From Murdochiella massiliensis (GTDB taxonomy: Bacteria; Bacillota; Clostridia; Tissierellales; Peptoniphilaceae), in assembly GCF_900059565.1 (NCBI RefSeq), contig NZ_FIZW01000002.1:930001-994000 (forward strand): DNA of 64,000 nt. Direction: 5' to 3'. The notes under the pieces were generated by a model. That model saw nothing but the letters and a program-made list of their open reading frames with translations, was not told where the DNA came from and did no database searches. Shown here in pieces: positions 8,916 to 17,712 of the stretch; position 1 is the first letter of the stretch, and every line of letters starts with the position of its first letter. A program made the translations under genes and the position numbers.

Positions 8916-9380
8916 CCTGGCTGGGCAACGTTTTATGACTTTGCCAGGGTTAGGCGGAGGCAGTTGACCCTGGTTGGTGCACGGCATTTTTCGCAGCCAG
9001 GGTTCAGACAACGAAAAAAATCCTGGCTATAGCATTCCGCTTCGCACAGCCAGGGTCGGGCGGAGGCAAATCAACCCTGGCTGACACACGGCATTTCCCG
9101 CAGCCAGGGTTCAGACAACGAAAAAAATCCTGGCTATGGCATTCTGCTTCGCACAGCCAGGGTCGGACGAAAACAAATCAGCCCTGGCTGACGCTCAGCA
9201 GTTTCCGCAGCCAGGGTTCGAGCACAAAAACCGACCCTGGCAAAGACGCTTCACTTCGTCCAGCCAGGGTCGAGATGCCCCCGGGCAACCCTGGCTGGCG
9301 CTCGACAATTTCCTCAGCCAGGGCTCAAGCACAAAAATCAACCCTGGCAAAAACGCTTCATTTCGTCCAGCCAGGGTCGC
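8916..9380 (+). repeat. tandem hairpin array B (53-54-bp period)
   Basis: Nine copies of CCAGGG begin at 8944, 8997, 9050, 9104, 9157, 9211, 9264, 9318 and 9371, spaced alternately 53 and 54 bases. Each is preceded by its complement, so units read ACCCTGGCTG, a loop of about 20 bases, then CAGCCAGGGT. The loops are similar but not identical, with alternating types. No reading frame in it looks real. Confidence 0.92.
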
Positions 9381-9440
9381 ACTACTTTTGTATTCTATTA
9401 CCGCGCCACCACCGCCATTCCCAGCGCTGCACCACTTTTC

Positions 9441-9545
9441 GCCCCGGCATCCTTCCGCGCACCGCATCTTCGACGAGCCGGAAAGGTAGACTCCCTATCA
9501 ACCCAGCCGAGGAGAAGCCGGCGATGCAAGGAAGGATGTCGGGGC
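9441..9545 (-). repeat. hairpin element D6 (inverted orientation)
   Basis: GCCCCGGCATCCTTCC at 9441-9456 pairs with GGAAGGATGTCGGGGC at 9530-9545 with two non-Watson-Crick positions. On the minus strand it carries the D-family core. It lies right after the stop of the aminotransferase gene and closes the second composite cassette, mirroring D5. Confidence 0.8.
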
Positions 9546-9553
9546 AGCCCGCC

Positions 9554-10765
9554 TTACTTCCGTCTTCCCGGATACTCCTTCAGTGCAATTTCGAGAATGT
9601 CCATGGCCTCCAGAAGGCGCTCGGTCTTCACACAGTAGGAAAGGCGCACTTCGTCGACACCCAGGCCTGGCGTGGCATAAAACGACTCGGCAGGCGTCAT
9701 CAGGACGGTCTTGCCGTTCACCCGCACATGTTCCAGCGTCCAGCGTACAAAATCTTCCGCGTTGTCGACCGGCAACTTAATGATGAGATAAAAAGCGCCT
9801 TCCGGAACCGGGGCAATAATGCCATCCATCTGTTCCAGACGCTTCTGGAGAGCATCCCGACGATGACGGTAGGTGCGGCGATTATCCTCCACATAGGCAT
9901 CATCGACAATATCCATGGCGCCAGCGCCGATCTGGTCAAGGGTCGAAACACAGAGACGCGTCTGGCAAAGGCGAAGCGCCTTCTCATTGAAGTCCTTGTT
10001 CTTGGATGCCAGCGAGCCGATGCGCGCCCCACAGGCGGAATATTTTTTAGAAATGCTGTCCACTAAAATGACGCGATCCCGGATTTCTTCGTATTCCGCA
10101 AAGGAATGGAACGGACGGGAAGTGTAGTTGAACTCACGATAGACTTCGTCTGCAATCAGCCAAAGATCATATTTACGCACAAGATTAACCAGAATCTGCA
10201 TCTCTTCTTCCGTATATACGCGCCCGGTGGGATTGGCCGGCGAAGAAAGAATGAGCGCCTTCAGGCGATCCGCTTTGCCTGACTCGGCAATCACACGATC
10301 CCAGTCTGCAAGCGAAGGCACGCGGAAGCCGTCCTTGGCATAGGTCGTCGCCGCGACAATGCTTACGCCCTGTACCTCGGCAATACTGTTGTAATTCGTA
10401 TAAAACGGCTCCATCGCTAAAATCGCGTCGCCCGCATCACAAGTAAGCGCCAACGCAAAATTCAATCCTTCACTTGCCCCGTTGGTAATACAGATTTCAT
10501 CCAGAGCAAACTCAAGGCCATAATTGTGCAGGTAAAGCTGCATCGTTTCCAATGTACGCTTCATCCCCCGCGAATTCTGGTATGCCAACACGTCTACATC
10601 ATAGTGACGCACAGCTTCCAGAAAATCCGGCGGCGTTGGAATATCCGGCTGCCCGATATTCATGGGGATAACTTCGACACCCGAAGCCTCCACGCGGGCT
10701 ACCGCCTCTGAAAACTTGCGAATCGGTGAGGCTTTCAGCGTTTCACTGCGTTGGGAAAACTTCAT
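9554..10765 (-). CDS. class I/II pyridoxal-phosphate aminotransferase
   Basis: 403 residues, the usual size for AspC/aromatic-type enzymes of fold type I. It swaps amino groups between an amino acid and a 2-oxo acid in the cytoplasm. The cofactor lysine is Lys240 in SISKKYSACGARIG; Asp206 in IADEVYREF binds the pyridine nitrogen; NIGQPDIPTP lies at the N-terminus and SSPANPTGRVY carries the conserved Asn-Pro. The exact substrate (Asp, Met, Tyr or Ala) cannot be fixed from motifs. It lies 90 bases after the HerA-like gene on the same strand. ATG 10765 follows an AGAGGAAG site. Confidence 0.88.
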   Translation of the reverse strand: MKFSQRSETLKASPIRKFSEAVARVEASGVEVIPMNIGQPDIPTPPDFLEAVRHYDVDVLAYQNSRGMKRTLETMQLYLHNYGLEFALDEICITNGASEGLNFALALTCDAGDAILAMEPFYTNYNSIAEVQGVSIVAATTYAKDGFRVPSLADWDRVIAESGKADRLKALILSSPANPTGRVYTEEEMQILVNLVRKYDLWLIADEVYREFNYTSRPFHSFAEYEEIRDRVILVDSISKKYSACGARIGSLASKNKDFNEKALRLCQTRLCVSTLDQIGAGAMDIVDDAYVEDNRRTYRHRRDALQKRLEQMDGIIAPVPEGAFYLIIKLPVDNAEDFVRWTLEHVRVNGKTVLMTPAESFYATPGLGVDEVRLSYCVKTERLLEAMDILEIALKEYPGRRK

Positions 10766-10855
10766 GACTTCCTCTTTTCTACGTTACCTTCCCGCTATTG
10801 CCCGTCCGGCATCCGCCATACACAAGGCATTTATCTAATCTCTCTATTCTCCCCG

Positions 10856-13378
10856 TTATTGCCCATCCGGCATCCATATCAGGAAGAGATCCTGCACCTG
10901 AATATTGGTCTTTTTCGGCTTGATATCCACCTCTTCGACTTCATCGCGCTCCGTCGAAAACCGTTCACTCACCTGTTCCAGCTCTGCGGCAAGCGCCTCT
11001 TCCAGACGCTGGAACTCCTGCTGATATGCTTCCACATTTGCCTCAGCACGGCGGATATCGTCCTCCTGTGCCCGTTGACGACTTAGCGAACGCGCCGAAC
11101 TTCCCACACGCGTCACCAGCGACGAACTGATTTTCTTACTTCCGAAGAGTCCGCCTAAAAGCGCCGAACCCACACTGACCATCGTACTCTGCTTGGCCGC
11201 TTCCGCCTGCGTTTCTTCCCGCTGTACCGCCAGCTCCGCCTTGCGAATGCGTTCCTGCATCGTATTGAGCTTCTTTTGATAGGTCTCCTTGATCTTTTGC
11301 ATCTCCCGATCGCGCGCTTCGCGAAGTGCAGCGTCAACGCGAATTGCAAATTCCTCTTCTTCGCCGGGTCGTCCATAAATGCCGGTCGAACGTTGGAACG
11401 GGACACGCAGACGCTCATTGGCATAAACGAAATTCTTCAATGACGTTTTCGCATTTTTCATCACATCTCCGACCAATGCCTCAAAGGCAAAAGGTTGAAA
11501 CGCAGCCCCCTGCGGAACATCCGCCTGCAAGGTGAAAGATGCCGGGTCCTCTCTCTGCGCATTCTGCCAGTCCGCGCCTGCCGGCGGCGCAGGAATCGCC
11601 GTCAAATAGTAGCACGCCTTTTCGGAAGCGATTCCCGCTTTTTCGTCTTCATAAAAGATTTTCGCGCTGCCGCAAAGGTATGCCGTATACGACGCCGCTC
11701 CCACAGCCGGATGATAATAAGCTGCAATGCCCTTTGGCAACAGCGGCGGCACAGTGGCCTTCGGCGAAGCGACTGTCGGCGAAGCAACTGTCGACGAAGC
11801 GGATGTCGACGAAGCTGCCGCTCCTGTCGTGGCACTTTCGTTCGCCGCCTCCGGGATAGCGGAAGCCGGAAGCACCGATGTTGACGTCGATGACACGCCG
11901 GAAGCCTGTTCCATACCGGGAGCCGAGGAAACCGTCGCCGACGCGACCGAAGCCTCTGGCGTAGCCGTCCCCGCTTCGTCCGTCTTCTTCGTCAATGCCT
12001 TCAGCTGCATCCCCGTCAAGGGACCGGCAAGATAGGACATCGTCCAGCGTGTGGAAAACAGTGCATCCGCGCGGGCGTGAATGTTATGCACATAGAACGT
12101 GCGCTTAGGCAGGCGAGAGAGCAGAACGTTTAATTCGCTTCGGTTTTGTGCGAGCGTCCCGTCCGCATCCATGCCGTCCAAGAGACGATCGCGATCCTGT
12201 TGCGTTTGCAAATGGCCGATAAACCAAGTGCCGATGTTGGAAAGACCTTTGTAATCCAGATCCGCCGGATTCTGCGTGGCCAATACAATGCCGAGGCCGA
12301 ACGCTCTGGCCTGTTTCAGGAGCGTCATCATCGGCGCTTTCGAGGCGGGATTCGCCACCGGCGGAAAATAGCCCTGCACCTCATCCATATAGAGAAGCGC
12401 ACGCAAGGCGGACTGTCCGCTTTGACGACGCATCCAACCCACCACCTGATTGAGAAGGAGCGTAACCACAAACATCCGCTCCCGGTCGTTCAAATGGGCC
12501 AGCGAAAGAATTGCCACACGCGGCTTACCTTCCGGCGTGTAGAGCAAACGCTGCGGATCCGGCGCCACGCCTTCTCGCCAGGTGGCAAATTGGGGCGACG
12601 CAAAGAGTTGGTTAAAGCGCATTGCCAAGGCCAGGCGCTCCTTTTCCGGATAAAACGCTTCAAGCGGCATCACGCCGAGTTTGTCGATTCCCGGCTGCTG
12701 AATAGCGGAAATCAACGACGGCAAATCCATCGCTTCTCCGGCCTTCCAGCGCGTAGAAAGCAATGCGCTTAACAGAAGATGTGCCTTACTGGTCAGCGGA
12801 TCCGCATCCACGTCCACCAAGGCCAAAAGCCCCGCCACGGTCGATGAAACGTAAGCGTTAAAACTCTCTTCCTCCGCAAGGATCGCCTCCGGCGGCATTT
12901 GCGCTACATCCATCACGGATAGCGGCTCACCCGTACGTGAGCCCGGCGTATAGACCGTAATATCTGCCTGTGAAAGAAGAGCAACGCGTGCCGCATCCAT
13001 GCCGGCTGCCGTTCGTCCTTCCTGCCAGCGCTTCGCCTCCTCTTCGGCATACGCTTCGGCAGACATCCCCGCCTGCTCCGCAGCCTGCGGCGTAATCCAC
13101 GGCAAGAGCTGCTTTCCGCTTAGCGAAGGAAAAGCCAACAGAAGATTGGCCATATCCCCTTTCGGGTCAATCACGATGGCCGGAAGGCCGTCCACAATCG
13201 CCTCTTCGAGAAGATCAATGCCCAGACCTGTCTTGCCGCTGCCGGTCATGCCAACCAGCATCGCATGTGTCGTCAAATCCGAAGACGCATAGAGAAAGGG
13301 AATATCTTCCTTTTCTCCTGTTTCCGGATTGACCTGCTGACCGAGATAAAATTCGCCAAGCCGTTCAATGATTTTCAT
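10856..13378 (-). CDS. HerA/VirB4-like ATP-binding protein with coiled coil
   Basis: 840 residues from ATG 13378 (preceded by GGAGAAAGGA); the frame is open further upstream but without a ribosome site. Walker A GMTGSGKT is at residues 43-50, the distinctive VIDPKGDMANLL at about 69-80, and a Walker B-like LLYMDEVQGYFPP near 345. This arrangement matches HerA/DUF853-type hexameric DNA-pumping or tethering ATPases. A Ser/Ala/Thr/Val-rich linker with short repeats (SSTVASPTVASPK) follows at about 490-560, then a C-terminal domain with a long coiled coil (KIKETYQKKLNTMQERIRKA). No nuclease gene (NurA) is adjacent, so its role is open. A copy of the 3' end of the gene (22 of 24 bases) sits just past the stop at 10791-10814. 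Confidence 0.78.
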   Translation of the reverse strand: MKIIERLGEFYLGQQVNPETGEKEDIPFLYASSDLTTHAMLVGMTGSGKTGLGIDLLEEAIVDGLPAIVIDPKGDMANLLLAFPSLSGKQLLPWITPQAAEQAGMSAEAYAEEEAKRWQEGRTAAGMDAARVALLSQADITVYTPGSRTGEPLSVMDVAQMPPEAILAEEESFNAYVSSTVAGLLALVDVDADPLTSKAHLLLSALLSTRWKAGEAMDLPSLISAIQQPGIDKLGVMPLEAFYPEKERLALAMRFNQLFASPQFATWREGVAPDPQRLLYTPEGKPRVAILSLAHLNDRERMFVVTLLLNQVVGWMRRQSGQSALRALLYMDEVQGYFPPVANPASKAPMMTLLKQARAFGLGIVLATQNPADLDYKGLSNIGTWFIGHLQTQQDRDRLLDGMDADGTLAQNRSELNVLLSRLPKRTFYVHNIHARADALFSTRWTMSYLAGPLTGMQLKALTKKTDEAGTATPEASVASATVSSAPGMEQASGVSSTSTSVLPASAIPEAANESATTGAAASSTSASSTVASPTVASPKATVPPLLPKGIAAYYHPAVGAASYTAYLCGSAKIFYEDEKAGIASEKACYYLTAIPAPPAGADWQNAQREDPASFTLQADVPQGAAFQPFAFEALVGDVMKNAKTSLKNFVYANERLRVPFQRSTGIYGRPGEEEEFAIRVDAALREARDREMQKIKETYQKKLNTMQERIRKAELAVQREETQAEAAKQSTMVSVGSALLGGLFGSKKISSSLVTRVGSSARSLSRQRAQEDDIRRAEANVEAYQQEFQRLEEALAAELEQVSERFSTERDEVEEVDIKPKKTNIQVQDLFLIWMPDGQ

Positions 13379-13482
13379 GCGCTTTCCTTTCTCCATATCG
13401 GAAGTTTTTCTCCGCCTTGCCGGATCAGTAAAGGCGACTTTGCGTCGATACCTCGCCTCTCCACGGCACATCCGCCTTGCCG

Positions 13483-14853
13483 TTAAATTCGCAACTCCAC
13501 CCATTTTCCGCGGCGGAAGCGCGCCACCATAAGAATGGCGCTTGAAAACTGGTGCGCCAGAATGCCCAGCCAGATTCCATCAATGCCCATATGAAAGGTC
13601 TGCACCAAAACGATGGTCACTGCGGAACGAATGACTGTAATCGTAATGGTCGAAACCAGGAGCGTGTAGCGTACATCTCCCGCAGCGCGCAGCGCTCCTG
13701 CACAAACGATGGACACAATCTGGAAGAATACGATAAACATCACGTAGTGCGAAATGCGAATGCCGCGCGTGATGAAGCTCGCTTCGCTGAAGGTGATGCG
13801 GAAGAACGCGCCGCCGAAAAAGAACAGCGTAATAATCCACAGCATAGACAGAATGCTGCCCAGAAACAGACAGGTGTAGCCGTAATCCATGGCCTTCTCT
13901 TTCTTTCCCGCACCAAGGGCCGAACCCGTAGAAGCCACCGCCGCCGTCTGCATCCCGCTGGCCAGCGAAAAGCCGAAGTTCAAAAGGTTCATGCCCACGT
14001 TATGCGTTGCGAAGACTTCCGTTCCAAGACTTGCCGCCTGCATGGCAGTGACCATGAAGCCCACACGCATCAACAGGTTTTCAATGAAAATATTCACCGC
14101 CAGCGATGCCACCGTTTTCAGTGCATCCCAGGCCGGACGCACCTTCTTTTGCAGGCAATAGCGCAACTGAATGAAGCTATCGTGTTTAAAAAGCGAGGCG
14201 ATGCTGACCGCCAAACCGAATGCCTGGCCGATAACCGACGCGATAGCCGCACCGCTTACGCCCAGCGCCGGAAAGCCCAAATGCCCTTCGATCAGCAAAT
14301 AGTTACAGGTAATATTGACCACGCTGGACGTGACGTTCGACACAAAAGCCACACGCGTATTGCCGGAACCGCTGTGTCCGGCGTTGATAATCATGGTCGC
14401 GATATTGAATACGATACCGGTAAGAAGAATGCGCAGATAATTCGCCGCATCGTCATGGATCTCCGGATTTGACCCCATAAAGCGCAAAAGCGGATCATAA
14501 AACAGATTGACGACGAAGGCGATGACGACGTAAATAGCCAGAGAGAGCAGCAGGACGGTCATGACCGTCTGATTGGCCTCAGCCCGTTTTCCTTCGCCTT
14601 TTCGTCGGGCTACAATGGCTGCCACCGCGACATACATCGCAATAATCGGCGCCAGCAACAGGAAAACTGGTTGAATGGTGATGCCGACTGCGGCTACCGC
14701 CGCCGGTCCCAACGGGGATACCATCACGGTATCAATAATGTTGGTGATCGTCGTCGCCAGGTTTTCCAAGATCGACGGCCACGCCAGGCCGAAAATCTTG
14801 CGCACCATATTCAATTCCAGAAATGTCCATCGTTTTTGCTGTTCTTGTTCCAT
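13483..14853 (-). CDS. MATE-family multidrug/cation efflux transporter
   Basis: 456 residues from ATG 14853, the usual length for the family; a GTG at 14958 would add 35 charged residues and is less likely. Twelve hydrophobic segments in two similar halves are apparent, with the early sequence WPSILENLATTITNIIDTVMVSPLG typical of MATE proteins that export drugs or other compounds in exchange for Na+ or H+. Substrate unknown. It sits about 100 bases upstream of the HerA-like gene on the same strand and could be cotranscribed. The ribosome site at 14853 is weak (GAGAG), so the start is uncertain. Confidence 0.85.
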   Translation of the reverse strand: MEQEQQKRWTFLELNMVRKIFGLAWPSILENLATTITNIIDTVMVSPLGPAAVAAVGITIQPVFLLLAPIIAMYVAVAAIVARRKGEGKRAEANQTVMTVLLLSLAIYVVIAFVVNLFYDPLLRFMGSNPEIHDDAANYLRILLTGIVFNIATMIINAGHSGSGNTRVAFVSNVTSSVVNITCNYLLIEGHLGFPALGVSGAAIASVIGQAFGLAVSIASLFKHDSFIQLRYCLQKKVRPAWDALKTVASLAVNIFIENLLMRVGFMVTAMQAASLGTEVFATHNVGMNLLNFGFSLASGMQTAAVASTGSALGAGKKEKAMDYGYTCLFLGSILSMLWIITLFFFGGAFFRITFSEASFITRGIRISHYVMFIVFFQIVSIVCAGALRAAGDVRYTLLVSTITITVIRSAVTIVLVQTFHMGIDGIWLGILAHQFSSAILMVARFRRGKWVELRI

Positions 14854-14978
14854 GCTCTCTCGCTTTTTCTCTTTCCTTTTTCGGGATGGTGTCGCCAAGG
14901 CTTCATCGGCAGGCATCCAAGAACGTTTCTTCGTTGACGTTTCCTCTTGCCTCGGCACGATGTCGCCGACACCAAGTG

Positions 14979-15488
14979 TTATTCATCCTCCAATATCTTT
15001 TGAAAGGCTTCGCGCGGATCACCGTTTTCCAGTCGAATCACGCCGCAATGCACAAAGCCGGCTTTTGCCAGCACCCGCTGCATACCGACATTGTCTTTAT
15101 GCGTATCAATGCGCAGATTGCGCACTCCGCATCGGCGCGCCCGCTCCTCGGTAAAGTGAAACATCGCCCGCGCAAGACCCGGCACCGATGGATCGCCCGC
15201 CACCCGATGCAGCGTAAAATACGGCTCCGTATTTAACCATCCGCCGTCAATTTCTGCATAATTCGGATCCGGTGTCTCCAGAAGGCAGAACGTGCCGACG
15301 GCTTGACCATCTACAAGACGCAAAAAGCTGCGTTTCGCGTCAAGGTCTTGACGTACTTTTTCTTCGGAAGGCACTCCCGCAGGCCATTGCGTTTTATTGC
15401 CCTCCGCACGCATCCGCGCACGCCCCATGTCCAATAAGGCCATCACCGCAGGCAAATCGTGCATCGTTGCTTGTCGTATCTCATCCAT
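14979..15488 (-). CDS. GNAT-family N-acetyltransferase
   Basis: 169 residues covering one acetyltransferase domain. It should move an acetyl group from acetyl-CoA to an amine. Visible features are the N-terminal strand IRQATMHDLPAVMALLD, the central sequence PYFTLHRVAGDPSVPGLARAMFHFTEERARRCGVRNLRIDTHKDN (acetyl-CoA-binding region beginning VAGDPSVPG, replacing the usual V-x-P-x-x-R/Q-G-x-G/A) and the late VLAKAGFVHCG, typical of GNAT ends. The substrate cannot be predicted. It lies upstream of the MATE gene on the same strand. Confidence 0.82.
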   Translation of the reverse strand: MDEIRQATMHDLPAVMALLDMGRARMRAEGNKTQWPAGVPSEEKVRQDLDAKRSFLRLVDGQAVGTFCLLETPDPNYAEIDGGWLNTEPYFTLHRVAGDPSVPGLARAMFHFTEERARRCGVRNLRIDTHKDNVGMQRVLAKAGFVHCGVIRLENGDPREAFQKILEDE

Positions 15489-15776
15489 GTTACGGTTCCC
15501 TTCGACGCATCTTCATGCCATCGCTGTGTTTTTCCAACAAAAAAGTCCGTCACCAACCTGCTCGAAGGCGCATCAACAATTTCAACGCTACAGGTCTTTG
15601 TTTTTCCTTATAGTATACGATACTTCTTCCCCTTTCATGGCACAGGGCAAAAAAAGTGTCCTTGCATCGCCCCCATGGACGGCCGACCGTTCTGCATCCC
15701 CTTGACGGAGAAGTTTGTATTAACGGCCAGATGGCTCATTTGTTTTTACACCAACTGAATTATATTATCCTCATGT

Positions 15777-17339
15777 TCACTGTTTCAAGGAGATGACGAC
15801 ATCTGCCTGCTGGATTAACGATTTTTCATGGGTGACTACAAGAATTATCCGATCTTCGCGTTTTAAGGATTGAATCATTCGTATCGCTTGCTTCTTCCTC
15901 TCAGAATCAAGATAATTCGTTGGCTCATCGAAGAAATAAACTTCTTTCGTTTCCATGCAGTCTCTCTTTAATTGAGCCATCTTCTTTTGACCCATTGATG
16001 GATTTTGCACAACTTTATTTTCGAAATACCTGCTGTCATAGGGCTCAGCAGGAGAGTAGAGATAGGAAGTATTGAGCGCTTGATGATTGGGAATGATTTC
16101 TCCCTGAAATCGGTTGCTGAAACCCAGCATTGCCAGCATTAAACTTGTTTTTCCACTTCCGTTTTCTCCGGTAAGTACATATAAATTCCCTTTGGTAAAC
16201 GTAACATTTAAAGGCAGATGAAGAGGATTTCCATTTTCGTTTATGGAGAGATAATTAACTAATTGTATTGAAGAAATTGGGCTGGTGATTCGTTTCATTA
16301 TCGGCGGTGACAGGAATGCACAAAAGTCCTTTATAATATCTTTTTTCTCAACAAAGTCACTCCAGACATCAAGAATGTTCTCCATCGGTGACCAAAACCG
16401 TGAAACATAAAGAGTAATCGCATAGAGCGTTCCTAAGGTCATTTTTCCCTGAAGTACAAAGTAGCCGGAAAGAAGCAACGAAAATAGAATAATGATGTTA
16501 AGAAAGGCATAGGAAAAAACATTTGTAAAAATTGCATTCACCAGAACCGCTTGTTTTTTGCTCTGTAAATATTTATCTAAATATGCTTTCAGCGGCTTGA
16601 AAAAGGATTGTTGATGACTTCGATCACTTAAAGAAAAGCCTGTTTTGTCTGCGACGAGCTGTCGGGTTTCCTTCATGTCATGCAATGATTGATTATTACA
16701 AGCAGCAAGCCGGCTACTATATCTATTCGAAATAAGCAAAAATAAAGGAGTTAACACACCCACACAAACAGCGTGTACAAAGGAGACTTGCGCCAATAGG
16801 ATCAAGATGGCAATTTCTTGCACAAGACATATGAGTAAATCGACAGGTGCAACCATATAATAGTCCTTAACCATCTCATAAACTTGTCCGAGTTGCTGAT
16901 GTACTTCTTCAGATGTCCGCTGTGCCTTTTTCGGATCATACGCTATGGCATTAAGATCGGCTTGCTTGATCGTCTTTGCCCAATTTGACCTCTCACTCAT
17001 TCCCTTTGCATAATCTTGCGCAAATCCTATGAATTGGCCAAGAACGAAAAATAGTAGAAGAATTTGAGCTAAGAATAATGCTTGATTCGACGATGAAGCG
17101 ACAATAGCATCGATGAATTTTTGCGAAAGATAAGGATTGATCAGAAGGACAAAAACATTGCATACGCTGAAAAAAATATACCCGAACGTCCATCCATAAT
17201 TATTGTAGGGTAACAATTTTTTAAATGCGTTTAACATATGATTGCCTTTCAATATACATTTTTCCACTGCTTTTTGAGGAAGAAGCTCATCCAGATACGA
17301 TTTGGTATACGCTCGCGAAGAAGCCGGTTCAACCTGCAT
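15777..17339 (-). CDS. single-chain ABC exporter (membrane plus ATPase domains), AT-rich
   Basis: 520 residues from ATG 17339, which has an AAAAGG site and a promoter just upstream. A second start at ATG 17237 (486 residues) also has an AAAGG site, leaving an unusual 34-residue N-terminal extension in doubt. About six membrane segments occupy residues 45-300. The ATPase domain follows with Walker A LTGENGSGKTS, a degenerate signature NPSMGQKKMAQL and Walker B VYFFDEPTNYLD. The layout matches exporters of peptides or lipids. No precursor peptide gene is visible. Base composition is clearly more AT-rich than neighbours, which suggests transfer. Confidence 0.85.
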   Translation of the reverse strand: MQVEPASSRAYTKSYLDELLPQKAVEKCILKGNHMLNAFKKLLPYNNYGWTFGYIFFSVCNVFVLLINPYLSQKFIDAIVASSSNQALFLAQILLLFFVLGQFIGFAQDYAKGMSERSNWAKTIKQADLNAIAYDPKKAQRTSEEVHQQLGQVYEMVKDYYMVAPVDLLICLVQEIAILILLAQVSFVHAVCVGVLTPLFLLISNRYSSRLAACNNQSLHDMKETRQLVADKTGFSLSDRSHQQSFFKPLKAYLDKYLQSKKQAVLVNAIFTNVFSYAFLNIIILFSLLLSGYFVLQGKMTLGTLYAITLYVSRFWSPMENILDVWSDFVEKKDIIKDFCAFLSPPIMKRITSPISSIQLVNYLSINENGNPLHLPLNVTFTKGNLYVLTGENGSGKTSLMLAMLGFSNRFQGEIIPNHQALNTSYLYSPAEPYDSRYFENKVVQNPSMGQKKMAQLKRDCMETKEVYFFDEPTNYLDSERKKQAIRMIQSLKREDRIILVVTHEKSLIQQADVVISLKQ

Positions 17340-17363
17340 TTTTGTTTTGCCTTTTATGTAACA

Positions 17364-17391
17364 ATCATAACAAGTGATACGAATTTCTCAA
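17364..17391 (-). promoter_or_regulatory. promoter for the ABC exporter
   Basis: On the minus strand TTGAGA (17391-17386), a 16-base spacer and TATGAT (17369-17364) resemble a housekeeping sigma promoter. The predicted transcript starts about 20 bases before ATG 17339, which supports the longer start. Confidence 0.55.
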
Positions 17392-17527
17392 TAGTGTAAA
17401 ACTGTTTTCTTGCGAACGTTGGACTATCCATTTTTCGCAAGATCAATGACGAAGTCTATTCTGAACAAGGAGGTGGTGAAAACGCGCTTCTTCTTGGCTT
17501 TCCCGTTTTCCTCTCTTTCTCAAGTTT

Positions 17528-17575
17528 CCACCATATCTTGTTTCTGACCTTGGCAAGAAAACCTATATATCGTAG
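17528..17575 (+). promoter_or_regulatory. candidate pair of NrdR boxes upstream of nrdA
   Basis: The 10-base cores CCATATCTTG (17531-17540) and CTATATATCG (17563-17572) fit the known NrdR consensus core CwAtATaTwG at 8 and 9 of 10 positions. They are 32 bases apart, three helical turns, which is the usual spacing for the paired boxes of this repressor. They lie about 140-180 bases before the nrdA start. No nrdR gene is in the window. Confidence 0.45.
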
Positions 17576-17712
17576 AATAAAACCAATCGCTTACGGCGTC
17601 GGCCGAGACAAGTCCCAAGGCCAAGCCGTGCTAAAATCGACGAAAAAACGGCGTCAAAACAACAGTGCCCGGCCATGCCGAGGCAAATACCATGAACCGG
17701 GAAGGATGCTCC

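Noticed and set aside
8916-9380. Array B (and A, C) as CRISPR arrays
   Set aside because: Spacers are themselves repeated rather than unique, the repeats are imperfect short palindromes, and no cas gene is present.
8916-9380. Integron attC-type cassette sites
   Set aside because: No integrase, no core-site motif and no gene cassettes between the repeats.
17665-17712. Longer starts for nrdA, nrdB, gyrB, dnaA and rpmH
   Set aside because: Upstream in-frame start codons lack ribosome binding sites and add residues not found in these families.
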